Position numbers and translations under genes: made by a program. Under the pieces are notes generated by a model that was not told where the DNA came from, searched no databases, and saw nothing but the letters and a program-made list of their open reading frames with translations. A stretch of 64,000 nt of DNA from Tachypleus tridentatus (taxonomy: Eukaryota; Arthropoda; Merostomata; Xiphosura; Limulidae), in NCBI RefSeq assembly GCF_004210375.1, contig NC_134830.1:3782001-3846000 (forward strand). The letters are read 5' to 3'. The stretch's first letter is position 1; each line of letters starts with the position of its first letter. Below are positions 13,416-25,972 of the stretch, piece after piece.

Positions 13416-13667
13416 TAATTAAGCTGCTGTAGCTAGGAAAAAAAAATAATTAAAACCACTTTAACCTTATCCAGTTGGGTAATTATATCCTTTTTTATAG
13501 GGGCACATGACAACATTAAGTTCAAATTATTTTTGTTCAATCTTTTTTGTCAAATCACATTTATATGAAAACTATATTTTAAATGTCAGACTTATAATTT
13601 GCCTTAAAATAAATTGTATTGTCATTTCTTGTACATAAACTAATAAAAAATATTCAATTGGTTAGTT
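13416..13667 (-). repeat. Inverted duplicate of the kinase-relic intron at about 21595-21850
   Basis: The reverse complement of this stretch matches the plus strand near 21600-21850 over most of its length. Shared blocks include AACCAATTGAATATTTTTTA, 'gatttgacaaaa', 'ttgatgttgtcatgtgccc' and 'ataaaaaaggatataat'. In both places it lies downstream of a PAK-like exon read on the same strand, so I read it as a duplicated intron. It could alternatively be a dispersed repeat present twice. Confidence 0.8.
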
Positions 13668-15320
13668 GGGTGCTTGGTTTGGTGTTTTATGGTGCTAAGG
13701 AACTAGGCTATCTGCACCAAACATCTGGTAAAAAGTTAAAATTAAAGTAAAATTATTAAAGTTCATAAAAGTAAATTAAGGTAAAACAAAGTTGAATATT
13801 TGATTTAAAAACATAAATAACATTAAATCAGATCTAGTCTTCAGTGGTAAGATAAAAACTACACTATTACAAGTTGTAAAGAACTTTCTGTAACATAACT
13901 GTAATTATCATAACTCACCAGGATAACTAACAGGTAAGTTCAAACATCAGCATTAGACACGTGATGTTTTCCAGTCCCAGTTTCAAGGTAGTTGATGTCG
14001 TGGCTATTTTCTAATTTGAAATAGAACTAGACATACTTTAATTCTTAAAAGGGAATCACATTAAAAAAGGTCTAATTTATAACTTAAAAACTTAAAAGGC
14101 ATAAAAAAGATTAATAGCCTTTAAAAAACTAAAAACATCACCAAGGTGGACAGTGTCACCAACACCAATAACACTGTTTAACGTTACGGATAAAGCTTGG
14201 GACAGAACATGTTTAAAATGGTACTGTTGTTGAGATTAATAACAACAGCAAGACAGTAAAATGTGGCTTATTATGACCTAAGTGTTACACAGATAACACA
14301 CTGGTGCATCAGTCCCAGATAAAAGTAAAGGATGAGTTAAAAACTGATCAATGCGTAGTCTAGTTAGGACAACTTCCTCTTTCCAATCCTTATGGAAGCA
14401 AGACGGCCAAAGTTCAATAGAGAGTTTTATTTGGAAAAGCTTGTTTTTGTGTTGCTCACTCCAAGTTGACTACCAACTGGCACGCAGCCGAGCCTTGAAT
14501 ACAGGACCATAGTATATGTATGGAAGAGAAACATCAGTGATTGAGCCAGAGGAGACAGATTTAGCTGCAGTGTCAGCGAGCCCTTTCCCTCAAATACCAA
14601 TGTGGCCTGATATCCAGAAAAACTGGATAGTAGTAGATGTTAAAGAGAAATGGGCCAGTTGGTTTTGAATATCGGCGAGAACAGGGTGTGAATTAACGTG
14701 AAGCAATTCTAGGGTTAGTATGGAACTAAGCGAGTCAGTATAAACAGTACAATTCATGTACTGCATAACTTCTATGTGATCCAGGGCAAGAGAAATGGCA
14801 TACAGTTCAGCAGTGAACACAGAATCTTAGAGGAAATTCTGTATGCAACCACTGGACCACAACAAACCATGGCAGAGCCTACAGAGTCTACTGATTTAGA
14901 ACCATCCATATAAATAGGAATTGAAAGATGTTCAGCAAATAACAAATAATACTTCCAATCGAAAGTATCTGCTTTTCTCAGATGACTGACAGAAGGGTCA
15001 CATTTGGAAATTGTAATAAGCCATGGTGGGATGGGTTGCCAGTGGATACAGCAATGTTAGGCAAGGACAGACCCATTTCATCCAAATGCACGTGGATGTG
15101 AAAGCTAAAAGGAACAATTGCAGATCATCTATTACGATAAAGCATGGCCCACCGGGGAAGGAAAACACAATCCCAAGTGGGATGCTGTGGTAAGGATTGA
15201 AGGTTTGAGGCATATAGTAAAAACAGTTGCAAACAGCAGAAGTGTAGCGGATGTTCATGAGACTGTGTATAAGATCTGGACTGGATGAGAGCGGAAAGCC
15301 CCGGTGAAGAGCCGGAGTCC
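13668..15320 (-). mobile_element. 5'-truncated non-LTR retrotransposon (RT thumb and RNase H region), copy A
   Basis: On the minus strand a degenerate second ORF can be followed. An RNase H-like domain is seen at 14820 down to 14590, with FTAELYAISLALDHIE, then YTDSLSSI and a WISGH motif. It is preceded by the region between reverse transcriptase and RNase H (LIHSLMNIRYTSAVC, about 15285-15235). The 3' tail near 13670-13740 resembles the tail of copy B at 59822 ('gcaccaaaca' followed by 'ctggtaaaaa'). The presence of RNase H points to the I/LOA-like group. Similarity to copy B stops at about 15320, exactly where a kinase exon begins, as expected of a 5'-truncated insertion. Frameshifts and stops make it inactive. 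Confidence 0.82.
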
Positions 15321-15399
15321 CTGATATTTCATTTTCACAGAGACAAGTTTTGTTGACAATGTCAGTCAAACAGCCACCTTCCATATATTCCATTATTAC
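15321..15399 (-). pseudogene. PAK-like kinase exon remnant, interrupted by a LINE
   Basis: Read on the minus strand from a good acceptor (TGTGTAG, then exon at 15399), the frame gives VIMEYMEGGCLTDIV followed by NKTCLCENEIS. This matches the hinge of p21-activated kinases (V-MEY-GG-LTD-V). In PAK the exon continues with about six to eight residues before the LEFLH segment; here homology ends at 15321 and LINE sequence follows, so the exon is cut. It lies on the opposite strand from the later kinase exons at 20.5-29 kb. Confidence 0.85.
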
Positions 15400-16869
15400 C
15401 TACACATACATTTGATTATTTACTAAAATTATACATAATAATGAGACAAAATCATATATCAAATAAAAATAGAAAAGTTTTACAAACAATTGTTCATGAG
15501 GTAGGAACTAAAGTAACAACAGTTCTTAAACATTCTTTAATATTTAGATTTTTATTATCTAGAAAGACGTGTGGTTCATAGAAAAAAATTACAAATTCAA
15601 TTTCAAGAGTGTTAATAAAGAGTGACCACTTTTCAACTTCTTTAGTAGTTTTATCTATTTACAATTTTTATTTTTTACCACAAAAGATGTTGTATATTTT
15701 TTTAAATGTGCATTGTTTTATATATTAGTTACTAATGATGTTATCTTATATCCAACATTTATAAACAAAATAATTCAGATTGTATTTGATGTAAAAAACT
15801 TCTAAGTTAATATTTATTGTATTTCACACAAAGTTTACAGTTTTATAAGTAATGCTACATTTAATACAATAATTTCTACAACCACATATAAACTATGTGA
15901 GCTGAGTAATGTGCTAGTACATGAACATATTATACCATGCTACTAATAAAATTATTCTACCTTTTAAAATCATAATAGATTATCAGATGTTTCTAATATT
16001 ATATTTCTATAAGGTTAAAAACTGTATGCTTAGTTTATCATGGTGTAATTACAAAATTGACAATTTAATGTTTGTTATTATATGAACACGATTCTAATAT
16101 ACTGATTAAAAATAAATGATAGATTATATTCATTCAAGTAAGCATCGCTCCTTCAAATTACATTAATTACCATTTGGAAGTGTATTCTGCTGTTACAATC
16201 AAGGTTAGCTTACACACATGAATTAATCCATTGTAGTAAAGGTTTGCTTTAAAGCATACCAATATTAATAACAGTATGGATTATTTTGATGAATAAACCT
16301 TGTATGTGATCATATGTACTTTAAACATTGACATGGCAACAATGTTGTTCTATACTGTTATTTTGTTCTTAATAATTTGTCTAACTTCCCCTTTAAATGA
16401 AAATGTACAATTATTTAGTTTCAATTTTTCAACACTTTCTGAAGTATGCAACTATTTTTGCCGTGATTAAAACAGTTATTTTTGAATACAAACTTTTGTT
16501 GGTGTAAAATGAAATACTTACATTTGTGTGAGGTGAATCAGATTGACCACTTGTTACTCTACGTTTTTTGTTTCTTTGATAATTCAGAAAAGGGTAAGAT
16601 GTCGTAATATTGAACGTTTCTATATTTTATAATTTAAATCATATTTTCAGTACATCAGGAATACCATTCTATAGGTTGGTTAACCAGCATATATATTTTC
16701 CTTCTGTATCCCACATACTGTAATAATGTTATTAAAGTTCTACTCTTCTGTACTGAAAATGTAATTCCAATAGGCACTTCCTCCTTTCACACAAATAACT
16801 ATTTTCATTCAGTGCTGCCCCCTATATGTGTCTTTAAAGTACATTATTATGCGAACCTTTCCACCATTG
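15400..16869. other. AT-rich spacer or former intron, no gene recognised
   Basis: No conserved exon was identified. A short minus-strand segment ending with a good donor (CACAAAT then GTAAGTA, near 16520) could be another exon of the kinase relic, but its translation has no family resemblance I can defend. Confidence 0.5.
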
Positions 16870-17600
16870 AGAATTTCACACATCATCGTTATGCATCAGA
16901 CTTCCTCTATCCAATTCTACCAGACTGACACTTGGAGCTTTGTCTAAAATTAGAAACATCAATTTAAATGAGTATGAAATGTGTGAAAGGAGGTAAGTAC
17001 CTTTTGTACATTTGATTGGTGGACAGACTAGTGCTAGAGTAAAAAAGAAACATCCAAAGGATGCACCTGGAGACAAGAGAGTCAGATCCGAAGAACTGGT
17101 GTGAGATAGCATATACTATTCACCCATCTGAGAAAGGTATAGTATCAAATTCCTAAGCAGTGAAAGTGACCAGAACCTATGCAGGTGCACTAAAATTTTT
17201 GGAATAAGATACTTCTAGGGAGAGCAGAAGGGAAAGAACTGTAACAATCCCAAGTATCTCCATCGTGAACCCCAACACAGATGGAGTATAATCGAGGGAG
17301 GAAGACAGACATTTATAATTTGTGTGTCAAGATTTATGCTCATTGATTCCACTCTCAATTCAGTATTCAAACTGTGGCAATTGATATCTACATAAGGGTA
17401 GGATAATTGATCCCAATTTAAGAGATGAACTACAATATGACGTCTTACTCTTGTTTTTGTGTGATTTAATGTGGAGGATTTCATGTCGTCTACACCAGCA
17501 CAACACGACAACCCCACTCTACACTGAATGGATTTTATTATATAATTAAGGATGTTGCCCTTACAGTACTTACACAAGCAATATAGAACTGGAGAGTATT
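16870..17600 (-). mobile_element. Non-LTR retrotransposon endonuclease fragment
   Basis: On the minus strand, about 17330-17280 reads LNTELRVESMSI and then INVCLPPS. This is the pattern in AP-type endonucleases of non-LTR elements (a beta strand followed by V-C-x-YLPP). About 17095-17060 reads SSDLTLLSPGASFG, resembling the C-terminal SDLT part of the same domain. Catalytic residues are not all visible, and stops and frameshifts are frequent. Orientation is the same as LINE copy A, but a kinase exon lies between them, so they are separate insertions or a rearranged element. Confidence 0.65.
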
Positions 17601-19985
17601 AACGGTCCACAGACTCCACTAAAACAGAAAGAGTATTAAACCTCATAGAGAGTCTGGAGACACGAAAACACTTGAAACAGTACAATGGGTGACCACAAAA
17701 CCCTATTTTAAAAACAGACCATACCGATTTATTTAATACAAAGGATAGCAAGAATGGGTAGATATATCTTTCTTCTTTATCCATGTAGTCCATAAGTGGT
17801 ATAGTCCAGTACGAGTATATTTATAAAGAAATTCCACCTTCAGGAAAACCTTCAAATGATCTTGTTAAATACCCCTTCAATACAGTATACAATGCGTAGC
17901 CATGGAATATAACAAGCAAATCAAGATGGTTAACAAGTGCAGAATTCAAAAGTTAAAGTGTACATGGTCATGCACAATTTGCCACAAAGTGGGATCCAAA
18001 CAATGGGTAATTACCATCAAAATGGAAAAAGATCCTTGAAAAAAAAAATAAAGAAGAATATGATATAACTTACCAAAGTCATGCAGAAATTTGAAGAGTG
18101 GCTACACGAGGAAGATGATAACTCAAAGAAGAATACTATGGAAATGATGAAATATGAATGTATTAGGTGTAGCCCTAATGGTCAATTCAAGAAATTCTTC
18201 CAGTGAATGATAAAGATGTGATGCCAGAGAGAAGATAAGGTGTCAAGTTTAATGAGATTACATTCTAAACAAAATATGGGAAGACAAAAAGAGAGGAATA
18301 AGCCAATCAAATCAAGATCCTAAACCTAATTGGAGTGGGTTGAAGGAGAAATATTATGAACGGAGGATGGTTTTCGAGTGGTAAAGAGGCAGGAATGAAC
18401 ACCATAGTTGGAAACCATGTAGACAATATAACATTGAAAAGCACATACAGGACATGTAAGATTTTCCAGAACAGACATAGGATAAAGGTAAGAAATGGAA
18501 GAAAGGCACATGGGTTAAAAGTAGGAGTTACCTTCCCATTGATGGATATACCAAAGATATGATCATAACTGCAGAACTATCAGGATATGTAAATTAACAT
18601 TCGTGACACCCAACTTGGCCATCCATAATCTGCAAAAAAACTCACCTGAAGGCAAAGAAAAAGTCCATAGTAAGACAAAGGAGATTACGAAATCTACTGA
18701 ATTGGGAAATTTTTATGAGTAACTAACTGTCAGTCTACAGTTTTTTTTTTTGGGGGGGGTGACCATAAAAAGCCTGTAATACAAACTGAGAGAAACATAA
18801 GTCACATGTCTGATGGCCTGTTATGATAAGCTTGAACTACTTTTGACTGGTGTTGACTGGTAACAGGATCCTGAGAGAGGGAGAAGGAAATGGGGACCTG
18901 TGATAAAGAAGGCAAGGAAAAAATTGTAGTAAAAGTCCATCTGATAGAACCTGATAAACACATTGATCCTCAAAGAAAATAATGCAATATAGAACCCCAA
19001 GAAGAAGGAACAGGTTAGGTTTGAGAATGACTAGGACAGGAAAATGGAATAGGAGTTTGCCGTGGCTTAGACTGCAACAAACAATCTATCAGTAAAGAAA
19101 TAGTAAAGGATTCCATACATGATTGCAAAGTATCAGTAACATGGTTTATACATACCAATAAAGAAAGGATGCAATACTTAATTCTTTGAGAGAAGTGTTG
19201 TTAAACAAACCTGGGACAAGACCACATGGAGACCCAGAAGATATCAACAGCAAAGGAACGAAGTGTGTAAGGCAAGATAAAAAGGATGATGAATGAGCCA
19301 TTGTGAAAATAGTAAGGGAGAGGCTGTCCCTCAATAAACTCTCAAAACTTCAACACATAGCCTAGAGAACATGTTAGATGGCAGACAAAAAGAGTAGAAG
19401 AAAGATGTGAAACTGGGCATGGTTTAAACGCAGCAGAAAATTACATAGTGCCACCATATTAACATAATACTTCTCAAATGTTGAGAACAATCAGCTTGAT
19501 GGTATCTTAAAGCAAATTGATGATAGACCATGTCAAGTGCGACATGCTGGCATCCTCAACCAATTGGAAAGCAAAATGTTCCACCAGAACTCTCTTACTG
19601 GGAAGGTGAGAAGACTAAATAAGGAGAAGAAGAAATATTGAGCAAAACAGAAGAACAGAGATCGTGGGAAATTGGGAGAGGGATAAAATATCACAAACCA
19701 TAGAATCATGTACAGAAAGGCCATACAAGGCCTAGCTGGTTCCATAGAATCATGTACAAAAAGACCATACGAGGCCTAGCTGGTTCCACTGATGGGGACA
19801 CAGGAAGAAATTGCAAAATATGGGTGTCAGAAAGTTATTGAGATATTTGTCAGACTGGATAGATTTCACATGTTCTTGATGTAGTGGTTCAAATTCAATA
19901 GAAGATGGTTGATCCATGTAACAACCAGTATCTCGGCAAATATCCACATTTCAATCCAATGAGAGATCACCCCCACCTGTCGCCA
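17601..19985 (-). mobile_element. Probable 5' part (gag-like) of the same decayed LINE
   Basis: Directly upstream of the endonuclease on the minus strand. A CFKC motif near 17680 (GHPLYCFKCF) could be the start of a gag zinc knuckle, but the remaining cysteines and histidine are not visible. The rest is strongly biased (purine-rich on the plus strand) with many stops. A 44-bp direct duplication lies at about 19700-19788 ('agaatcatgtaca' to 'ctggttcca'). The gag assignment rests mainly on position; the segment could instead be an unrelated repeat. Confidence 0.35.
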
Positions 19986-20507
19986 ATGAAAAATTGGCTA
20001 TTGTTGGTGTGACACACAAAATGGATACTCTCGTTTATACAAAAACATATAATGTATAGGATTAACAATGGGTTATAATAATAGTGTTTTACAACCACTC
20101 CTGTTATGTCATGTTGATTAGTAACAAAAGTATAGTATAATGTTATTGTTAGTACATGTATTGAAAGTACAAATGAAATATATAAAAAATACTTTAATTC
20201 AGAAATGATTTAGGTTTAAAATTGCCAAGGAGCAGTAACTCAAAGTTGTTTGTCTCAACCTGCAAAGTCTACTATTTACTCATGACAGCAGATGGTGAAA
20301 TAACTAATATATTAACCTAATAACCCAATCAAAGCCGTGTACTTGTGGTAGTTAACAGTATAAACACGCTTTAATATTTTTTTGTTCTATTTCATGTTTG
20401 TTTTGTTGTATCCAAATATCATTATATATAAAGTATTGAATACAACAAACACATTAAAATTATACTGATATTTTAATATATTTAAAACAAATTCATATTT
20501 CATGTAG
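19986..20507. other. AT-rich sequence upstream of a kinase-relic exon
   Basis: No gene recognised. It ends in an acceptor (catgtag at 20501-20507) and probably represents former intron. Confidence 0.5.
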
Positions 20508-20607
20508 GTTCTCAAAGGAATAGAGTTTCTACATATTAATAACATAATTCACAGAGACATTGAAAGTGGTAACATTTTACTTGGAAGGGACTGCAGTATA
20601 AAACTAG
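20508..20607 (+). pseudogene. Kinase relic, catalytic-loop exon
   Basis: Reads [20 protein letters not shown] followed by [13 protein letters not shown], matching the PAK segment containing LEFLH and HRDIKSDN. Acceptor catgtag and donor CTAG|GTCAG are both present. The HRD aspartate and the later Asn are kept; the Lys two residues after the Asp is Glu and the residue before Asn is Gly. The exon ends in phase 1. Confidence 0.9.
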
Positions 20608-21594
20608 GTCAGTTTTTAGACATATAATGACTTTGTGAACATGTGTAGTCCTAAGTACTTTAACTTGTTTCTAACACTTTTTATCATAGATTACTTGACC
20701 TACTGACAACACATTAGTTTAATTAAAACAAGAGTTTGAGTTACTATTTGTCAGTTTGAAACTAATATTAATCTGATAGTTTATTTATCAAAAAAGCAGT
20801 CTTATGTGAAGACCTTATTATAAATTATATGTATATATTAATGGAAAGTAACATTTGTCTCAAAGTACTATTGCCAGTAATATACAAATAGCAAACAAAA
20901 ACTAAAACATTGTTTTTTAAAACCTGTTTGTCTGAAGTTTAATATTTCAAGTTTTTATTATTATAAAATAAATCAACTACAGATGTGTTTACTTTTTTTT
21001 ATCTTTTATACACCTGTAATCTTGAACCACAATAGACAAGTTAAGAGGAATATAAACAATGAAATACGTCTACAGTTAACTTGTTTTATAATAACTTTTA
21101 ACTTGTACAATATTTCAGTATTTACACTATTTATATTGAAATATTTAATGTTTTATACCACATGTATAAATAGTGTTTCATAGAAACTTTTGTGTCTCAC
21201 CATCTAACCAAACTGATGAGTTCTAATATTGAATGAAAAGCTTGTTTGGCTCTGATTTGTAGGATACAAAAGATAGATTTGAAATACTGTTTCTCACACA
21301 CTTTTGATTCTAAGCCACAATGGAGAAACTAAGAACAATGTGAAAACAACACCAACACTTGTTTTTATAATCAGTTTTAAGCCAGTTGGTTTTAAATATT
21401 TTGTTAATTTTCCATGTTTAACTCATGATTTTTTGTTATTTAATTATATTTTACATTTCTTAACACTAGTAATTTCAAAAATAAATATTTTATTTCAAAC
21501 TATTTGTTCTGGAACTAAGTAGATTTGTATGTTGACAAGTTTCATTTGTATATTCGGATGTTTAAATATTTCTATTTTACAATCAATATTATCA

Positions 21595-21850
21595 ATAGGA
21601 CCAGAATAAATTGAAATTATAGTTAACCAATTGAATATTTTTTATTAACTTATTTGAAACAAATGACAATATAATTTTATTTTGTTATCAAGTCTAACAT
21701 TTAAAACAGTTTTGATATATAGTTGATTTGACAAAAGAAGATGGAACAAAAATAATTTGAACTTGATGTTGTCATGTGCCCTTATAAAAAAGGATATAAT
21801 ACACTTAGCTGGATAAGGTTAAAGTAGTTTCAAAAATCTTTAACTTTTGT
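21595..21850 (+). repeat. Intron segment duplicated in inverted orientation at 13416-13667
   Basis: This intron part, upstream of the DFG exon, is the counterpart of the minus-strand copy next to the 15.3-kb kinase exon. Both copies keep their orientation relative to kinase exons. Differences are scattered substitutions and small indels. Confidence 0.8.
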
Positions 21851-22009
21851 TAGCTATGTTAAACCTGATGAAATGACTACAAACCTGTAACAATTATTAA
21901 TACACCTTAAGTTGATTTTGTAAGGCTAACTAGATATTCTGTACAACTTCTTTCTGTTTTCATTTTCTCTCACATGAAAACTTTATTTTCAGTTTTCTCC
22001 ATCACACAG

Positions 22010-22125
22010 CTGATTTTGGGTTATGTGCCAAATTATCCCAAGAACAAAATAAACAAACATTAGTGGTTGGCACTCTTCAATGGATGGCTCCAGAAATAAT
22101 AACAGAGAAAATGTATGAACCTGAG
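22010..22125 (+). pseudogene. Kinase relic, DFG-to-APE exon
   Basis: After a strong acceptor (ttttctccatcacacag) the frame continues the previous phase and reads ADFGLCAKLSQEQNKQTL, then VVGTLQWMAPE. PAK has TDFGFCA, SKRSTMVGTPYW and MAPEV at these positions. DFG and APE are intact; the activation-loop Thr-Met is Leu-Val and GTPYW is GTLQW. A possible donor (CCTGAG|GTTGAA) follows; if it is not used the frame stops 15 codons later. Confidence 0.88.
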
Positions 22126-22744
22126 GTTGAATCAGATAGAAAATTAAAGACTTTGGTAGAATGACAATATAAAATTTTATTTTAATAGATCTAAGAGAAC
22201 CTTCCAGTGAATAAAATTGAAGTATTTCATTAACAGTTTCATGATCTTTAAATAATTTGAGTGCATTAATGGTTTGCTTTAGTTAAACATAAATGTTTCT
22301 CTAATAAAGTTAATTACCAAATTACCATTGTTTCACAATACCCAAATTCTTAAAAGCTACACTTTTGTACTATAAAACACAACTGTATGTTTTGTACAGA
22401 CTGTCTTTCACCTACTACAGGGAATAGATGTAATAAGGACAAAAAGAAGTCTTTGCACATTATTCATACATATAGTTGTATTGAATATAATGATTATAAC
22501 AAGTATGAACAACCATTAACAAGTAATTATTGAATGTGCATGTTGTTGTTGTTTTGTAACTTGTTATATTTTAGTGTTTTTGGCCATAGTATTACAATCA
22601 TCTTCTGAAGCCACTGTAATAAAACAGTAACAGTTTAGGTAATTCACCCATTGTGATATACTTTTGGAGCTATTTAGATATTATTAGGGAGGAATTATCC
22701 AAAAAGTTGTACATGGTGATGTCATGGTTGTCAAGTAATGAGGA

Positions 22745-22880
22745 TTCTGTAATAGTCCATGAAGGAGATAGTATTTTTGTGTTTTATAAGTAAGGTTTAT
22801 TCTGTTTCTGTAATAGTCCATGAAGCAGATAGTATTTTTGTGTTTTATAAGCAAGGCATATTCTGTCTCTGTAATGCTAA
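22745..22880 (+). repeat. Short tandem duplication, about 61-bp unit, about 2 copies
   Basis: The phrase 'tctgtaatagtccatgaa' and the following 'atagtatttttgtgttttat' occur twice, with a partial third start. Lies in the interval where a kinase exon (the WSLGI segment) would be expected. Confidence 0.8.
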
Positions 22881-22998
22881 TGTAACTAACAGTATTGGTT
22901 ATAATTTTTCATTATGTATACTTAAATATTTTTATTATCAGAATTATTTTCTGTTGTTAAGTTATTGATTTAGTCATCAAGTTAACACTACTTTTCAG

Positions 22999-23136
22999 AT
23001 ATATAACTTAATACTAACAAATGGGAAGCCATACATTGAAAATAAATATAACCTATCCCCAGTTTTATAAGATTTTTTGAATAAATGTTTAGAAGTGGAC
23101 ATAACTAAAAGCTACACTGCCTCTGAACTCTTAAAG
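22999..23136 (+). pseudogene. Kinase relic, C-lobe exon with in-frame stop and lost donor
   Basis: Acceptor cttttcag at 22991-22998. The frame reads IYNLILTNGKPYIEN, then LSPVL, a TAA stop, DFLNKCLEVDITKSYTASELLK. PAK has ALYLIATNGTPEL, RDFLNRCLEMDVEKR and ELL here, so the stop replaces the Arg before DFL. The exon ends at ELLK in phase 0, but the next bases are ATGTGG, so GT of the donor is missing by a small deletion or mutation. Confidence 0.85.
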
Positions 23137-25916
23137 ATGTGGAATAAATTACTCACAGTTTCATATTTGTTTATTTTGTAATATCCATAATTCCCCACAA
23201 TTGAAAAATTGACCAACTTTAAGGTGAATATTTTTACTTTGTAAAACTTATTATTATATTTAAGTCCATCCATTTACCTTCACTTCAGTTGATCTCTAAC
23301 TGGTGAAAGTGGTTGTACTTCATAGCAATGTTCCTGTGATATAATTTTTGAGATAATAAAACTCAAAATGTTGTTGGATCTTATATTCAGATACTTTGAA
23401 TTTTAATGTGTTTATTATTCATTAAAAAACACACCTGGTTTTTATAATATTTTGTGTGGTTTATCTAAGAGCGAGTTCTCTATTTATATTTAATGACAAA
23501 AAATTGTGACATTGTTTGTATTTACCCTTGTCCTTATTCATACATAAACATGGTGTACATTGTACACTAGTTATAGAAAACAACTGTTCCATTCTATAAA
23601 AATATTAATAACCATTATATGATATATTTAATAAAGTACAATTTGTTTTTCCCTAGTAAGAGTTACTTGTCTGTTTGTTGTATTTCCACAAATTTTTCCA
23701 CTAGCCATTACAACAGTGTGTAGCTTCATAATCTCAAATATCTAATATTTATAAAATAAGTATATCGTGAGGGATTTTAGATCTACTGTATCAAAAACCA
23801 ATTGTCAGTTAGTGGTGCTAGGAATGAAATGTACCATGTAACTCTTGAAGAGGAAGTTATACCAGAACGTTACCAATTAATCAATCATGTTATATGACTG
23901 AGCCTTCCAACAGGGTTCACGCTGTCGCTCGCCATATTCTCTAATGCCTATTATTTTTGTTTTTTGGTGAAGAAAAATTGTAATTGGGGAATATACCAGC
24001 AAAACACTGTTTGTTTACAAAATGCTAGACTGGTTCACTACATCAACGTTTTTTTTAATGCAAGTTTGCGGTAACCAGATCAATAACTCGTCTGCATTCA
24101 TGCAAAGTCATGGTCGACAAACATGTGAAAAATTGTTCAATCAACAGGGACCTAACGGCTTGACACGAATAACTCATTTATATGTGGTTGATTAGCGGCG
24201 CAATAATTAAAGGACGACCATGAAGATTGTGATGGCTTTCACACGTGTAATTACATTATCTAATGGCGCATGGCTTGGCCGGTAAGTTTAATTAAAAGCA
24301 GTTACTGGATTAGTACCATAATAAACACGCACTTGTAAAAAACTAAATGTTAATTAGTGGAAAGATTCTCTATAAATTGAGCCAATATGCAGCAAATTCA
24401 TCAGATCTCAGAATGGCTTCTTCGCAGGCCAAATGCTCCTTAGACAGTGAAAATTGTCTAATGCCTCCATCAAAAAAATCCAAATCTGAAACTGACAGTT
24501 CACGATCATTCCAAGAAATATGGTTGAATGAATTTAACTGGTTCAAATATGAAGCCTCTACAAAGCAAATGTTTTGCACATTGTGCATTAAAGTACAGGA
24601 CTCAAACACTTTCACAACTGGTTGTGCAGTGATGAAAAAAGACAACCTAACCAAACATCAGAAAACAAAAGGTATTTATTGACTGAGTAAATGTTGAGAC
24701 TTATTTGGATAGTTAAACTTATAAAATTATTAAATATAATAAAAAAAATATGCCCATGTCAATTTATTTCCTAATACTTTAGCAGTGTTATTACATTAAA
24801 AAGATGTTGTGATGCATGAGGTAATTTATTTTATTATCATGTATTTCAGACCACAGAGATGCAATGAAGGCGTCCAAGCTGTCTACAGTGATAACTAAGG
24901 CCACAGTCTCAGCCACAAACAAAAGTGAGACTGTCATCATAGCTGCAGTGCACAATGTTTACTTTGCAGCAAAGCATGACCTACCAAGTTCCCTAATTCC
25001 AGATCTAAACAAACTACGTATGATGCAGGTAAGTTATTACGTATACAATACAGTTTTTCTGTTCTTGTTACAAGTGGATTTTATTTGTTGTTCTTAATGA
25101 AAAATTTGTTATAGTTACTGATTTACGTATTCATGTTCCACAATTACTAATCTCACAAATTATTTATTATGTATATAATACAGTTTTTATGTTCTTAAAT
25201 TGGTGAAGGATTATCAGCTAATGTTTTACAAGTGGAATTTCTCCATTGTTCTTGATGAAATTTGTTACTGATTTGTGTATTCATGTTCTGGAGTTACTAC
25301 TCCCACAAATTATTTATTTATGTATTTATTCTTTTTGTTTTAATTCCAACACAGCTCCAGCATCTGGTAGTAGACCAACATACTACTTATGAACACAACA
25401 CTAGTATTAGTGACTTCCAAGATTGTATAGCAATAGTGTTGAGAGAAAATTTAAAAAACAAACTACCCAAAAATGGAAAATTCAGCATCATGACTGATGA
25501 AAGTACAGACATTTCAGTAAAGCAGAACCTTGTCAGCTACATCCGTGTACCAGAGATGGATCAGTTCGGTATAGTGACACCACAGACCTATTTCCTTGGA
25601 ATCTGTGAACTTTACAAAGCTAATGCTGAGAACATTTTTACAAAAGTCATTAGTATGTTATCAGAGAAGGGTATTGAAGTGAAAAAGTTATGTAGTGTCA
25701 GCACTGATGGTGCTGCTGTGATGGTTGGGTCAAAGTCTGGGGTAGTTACTAGACTAAATCAATTTGTACCAGGTGTCCTAGCCACACACTGTATCGCACA
25801 CACACTAGCTTTGAGTTGTGCCACAGGAGCTGACAGCATACCATATCTTGTCAAGTACCAGGATATTATGAATTCCATCTTTAAGTTTGTTAGGTACTCA
25901 CCAAAAAATATGGCAA

Positions 25917-25972
25917 CTTTGACTGCAGTGCAGAGCATTATCAACTTTGACTGCAGTGCAGAACATCATCAA
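25917..25972 (+). repeat. 28-bp tandem duplication causing a frameshift in the hAT gene
   Basis: Two adjacent 28-bp copies starting 'ctttgactgcagtgcag' differ at two or three positions (gagcattatcaa versus gaacatcatcaa). Twenty-eight is not a multiple of three, so the frame of the following RWLSSEGAV block is shifted by one. Divergence between the copies means the duplication is not brand new. Confidence 0.9.

Noticed and set aside
16500-16570. Minus-strand segment ending in a consensus donor GTAAGTA as another kinase exon
   Set aside because: Translation (about SGQSDSPHTN) shows no alignment to PAK sequence I can defend; only the donor supports it.
18326-18562. Overlapping open frames on both strands as a host gene
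   Set aside because: They lie in a biased, stop-rich stretch next to a LINE endonuclease relic and show no conserved motif on either strand.
24370-24654. 94-codon minus-strand open frame
   Set aside because: It is the antisense shadow of the hAT zinc-finger exon.
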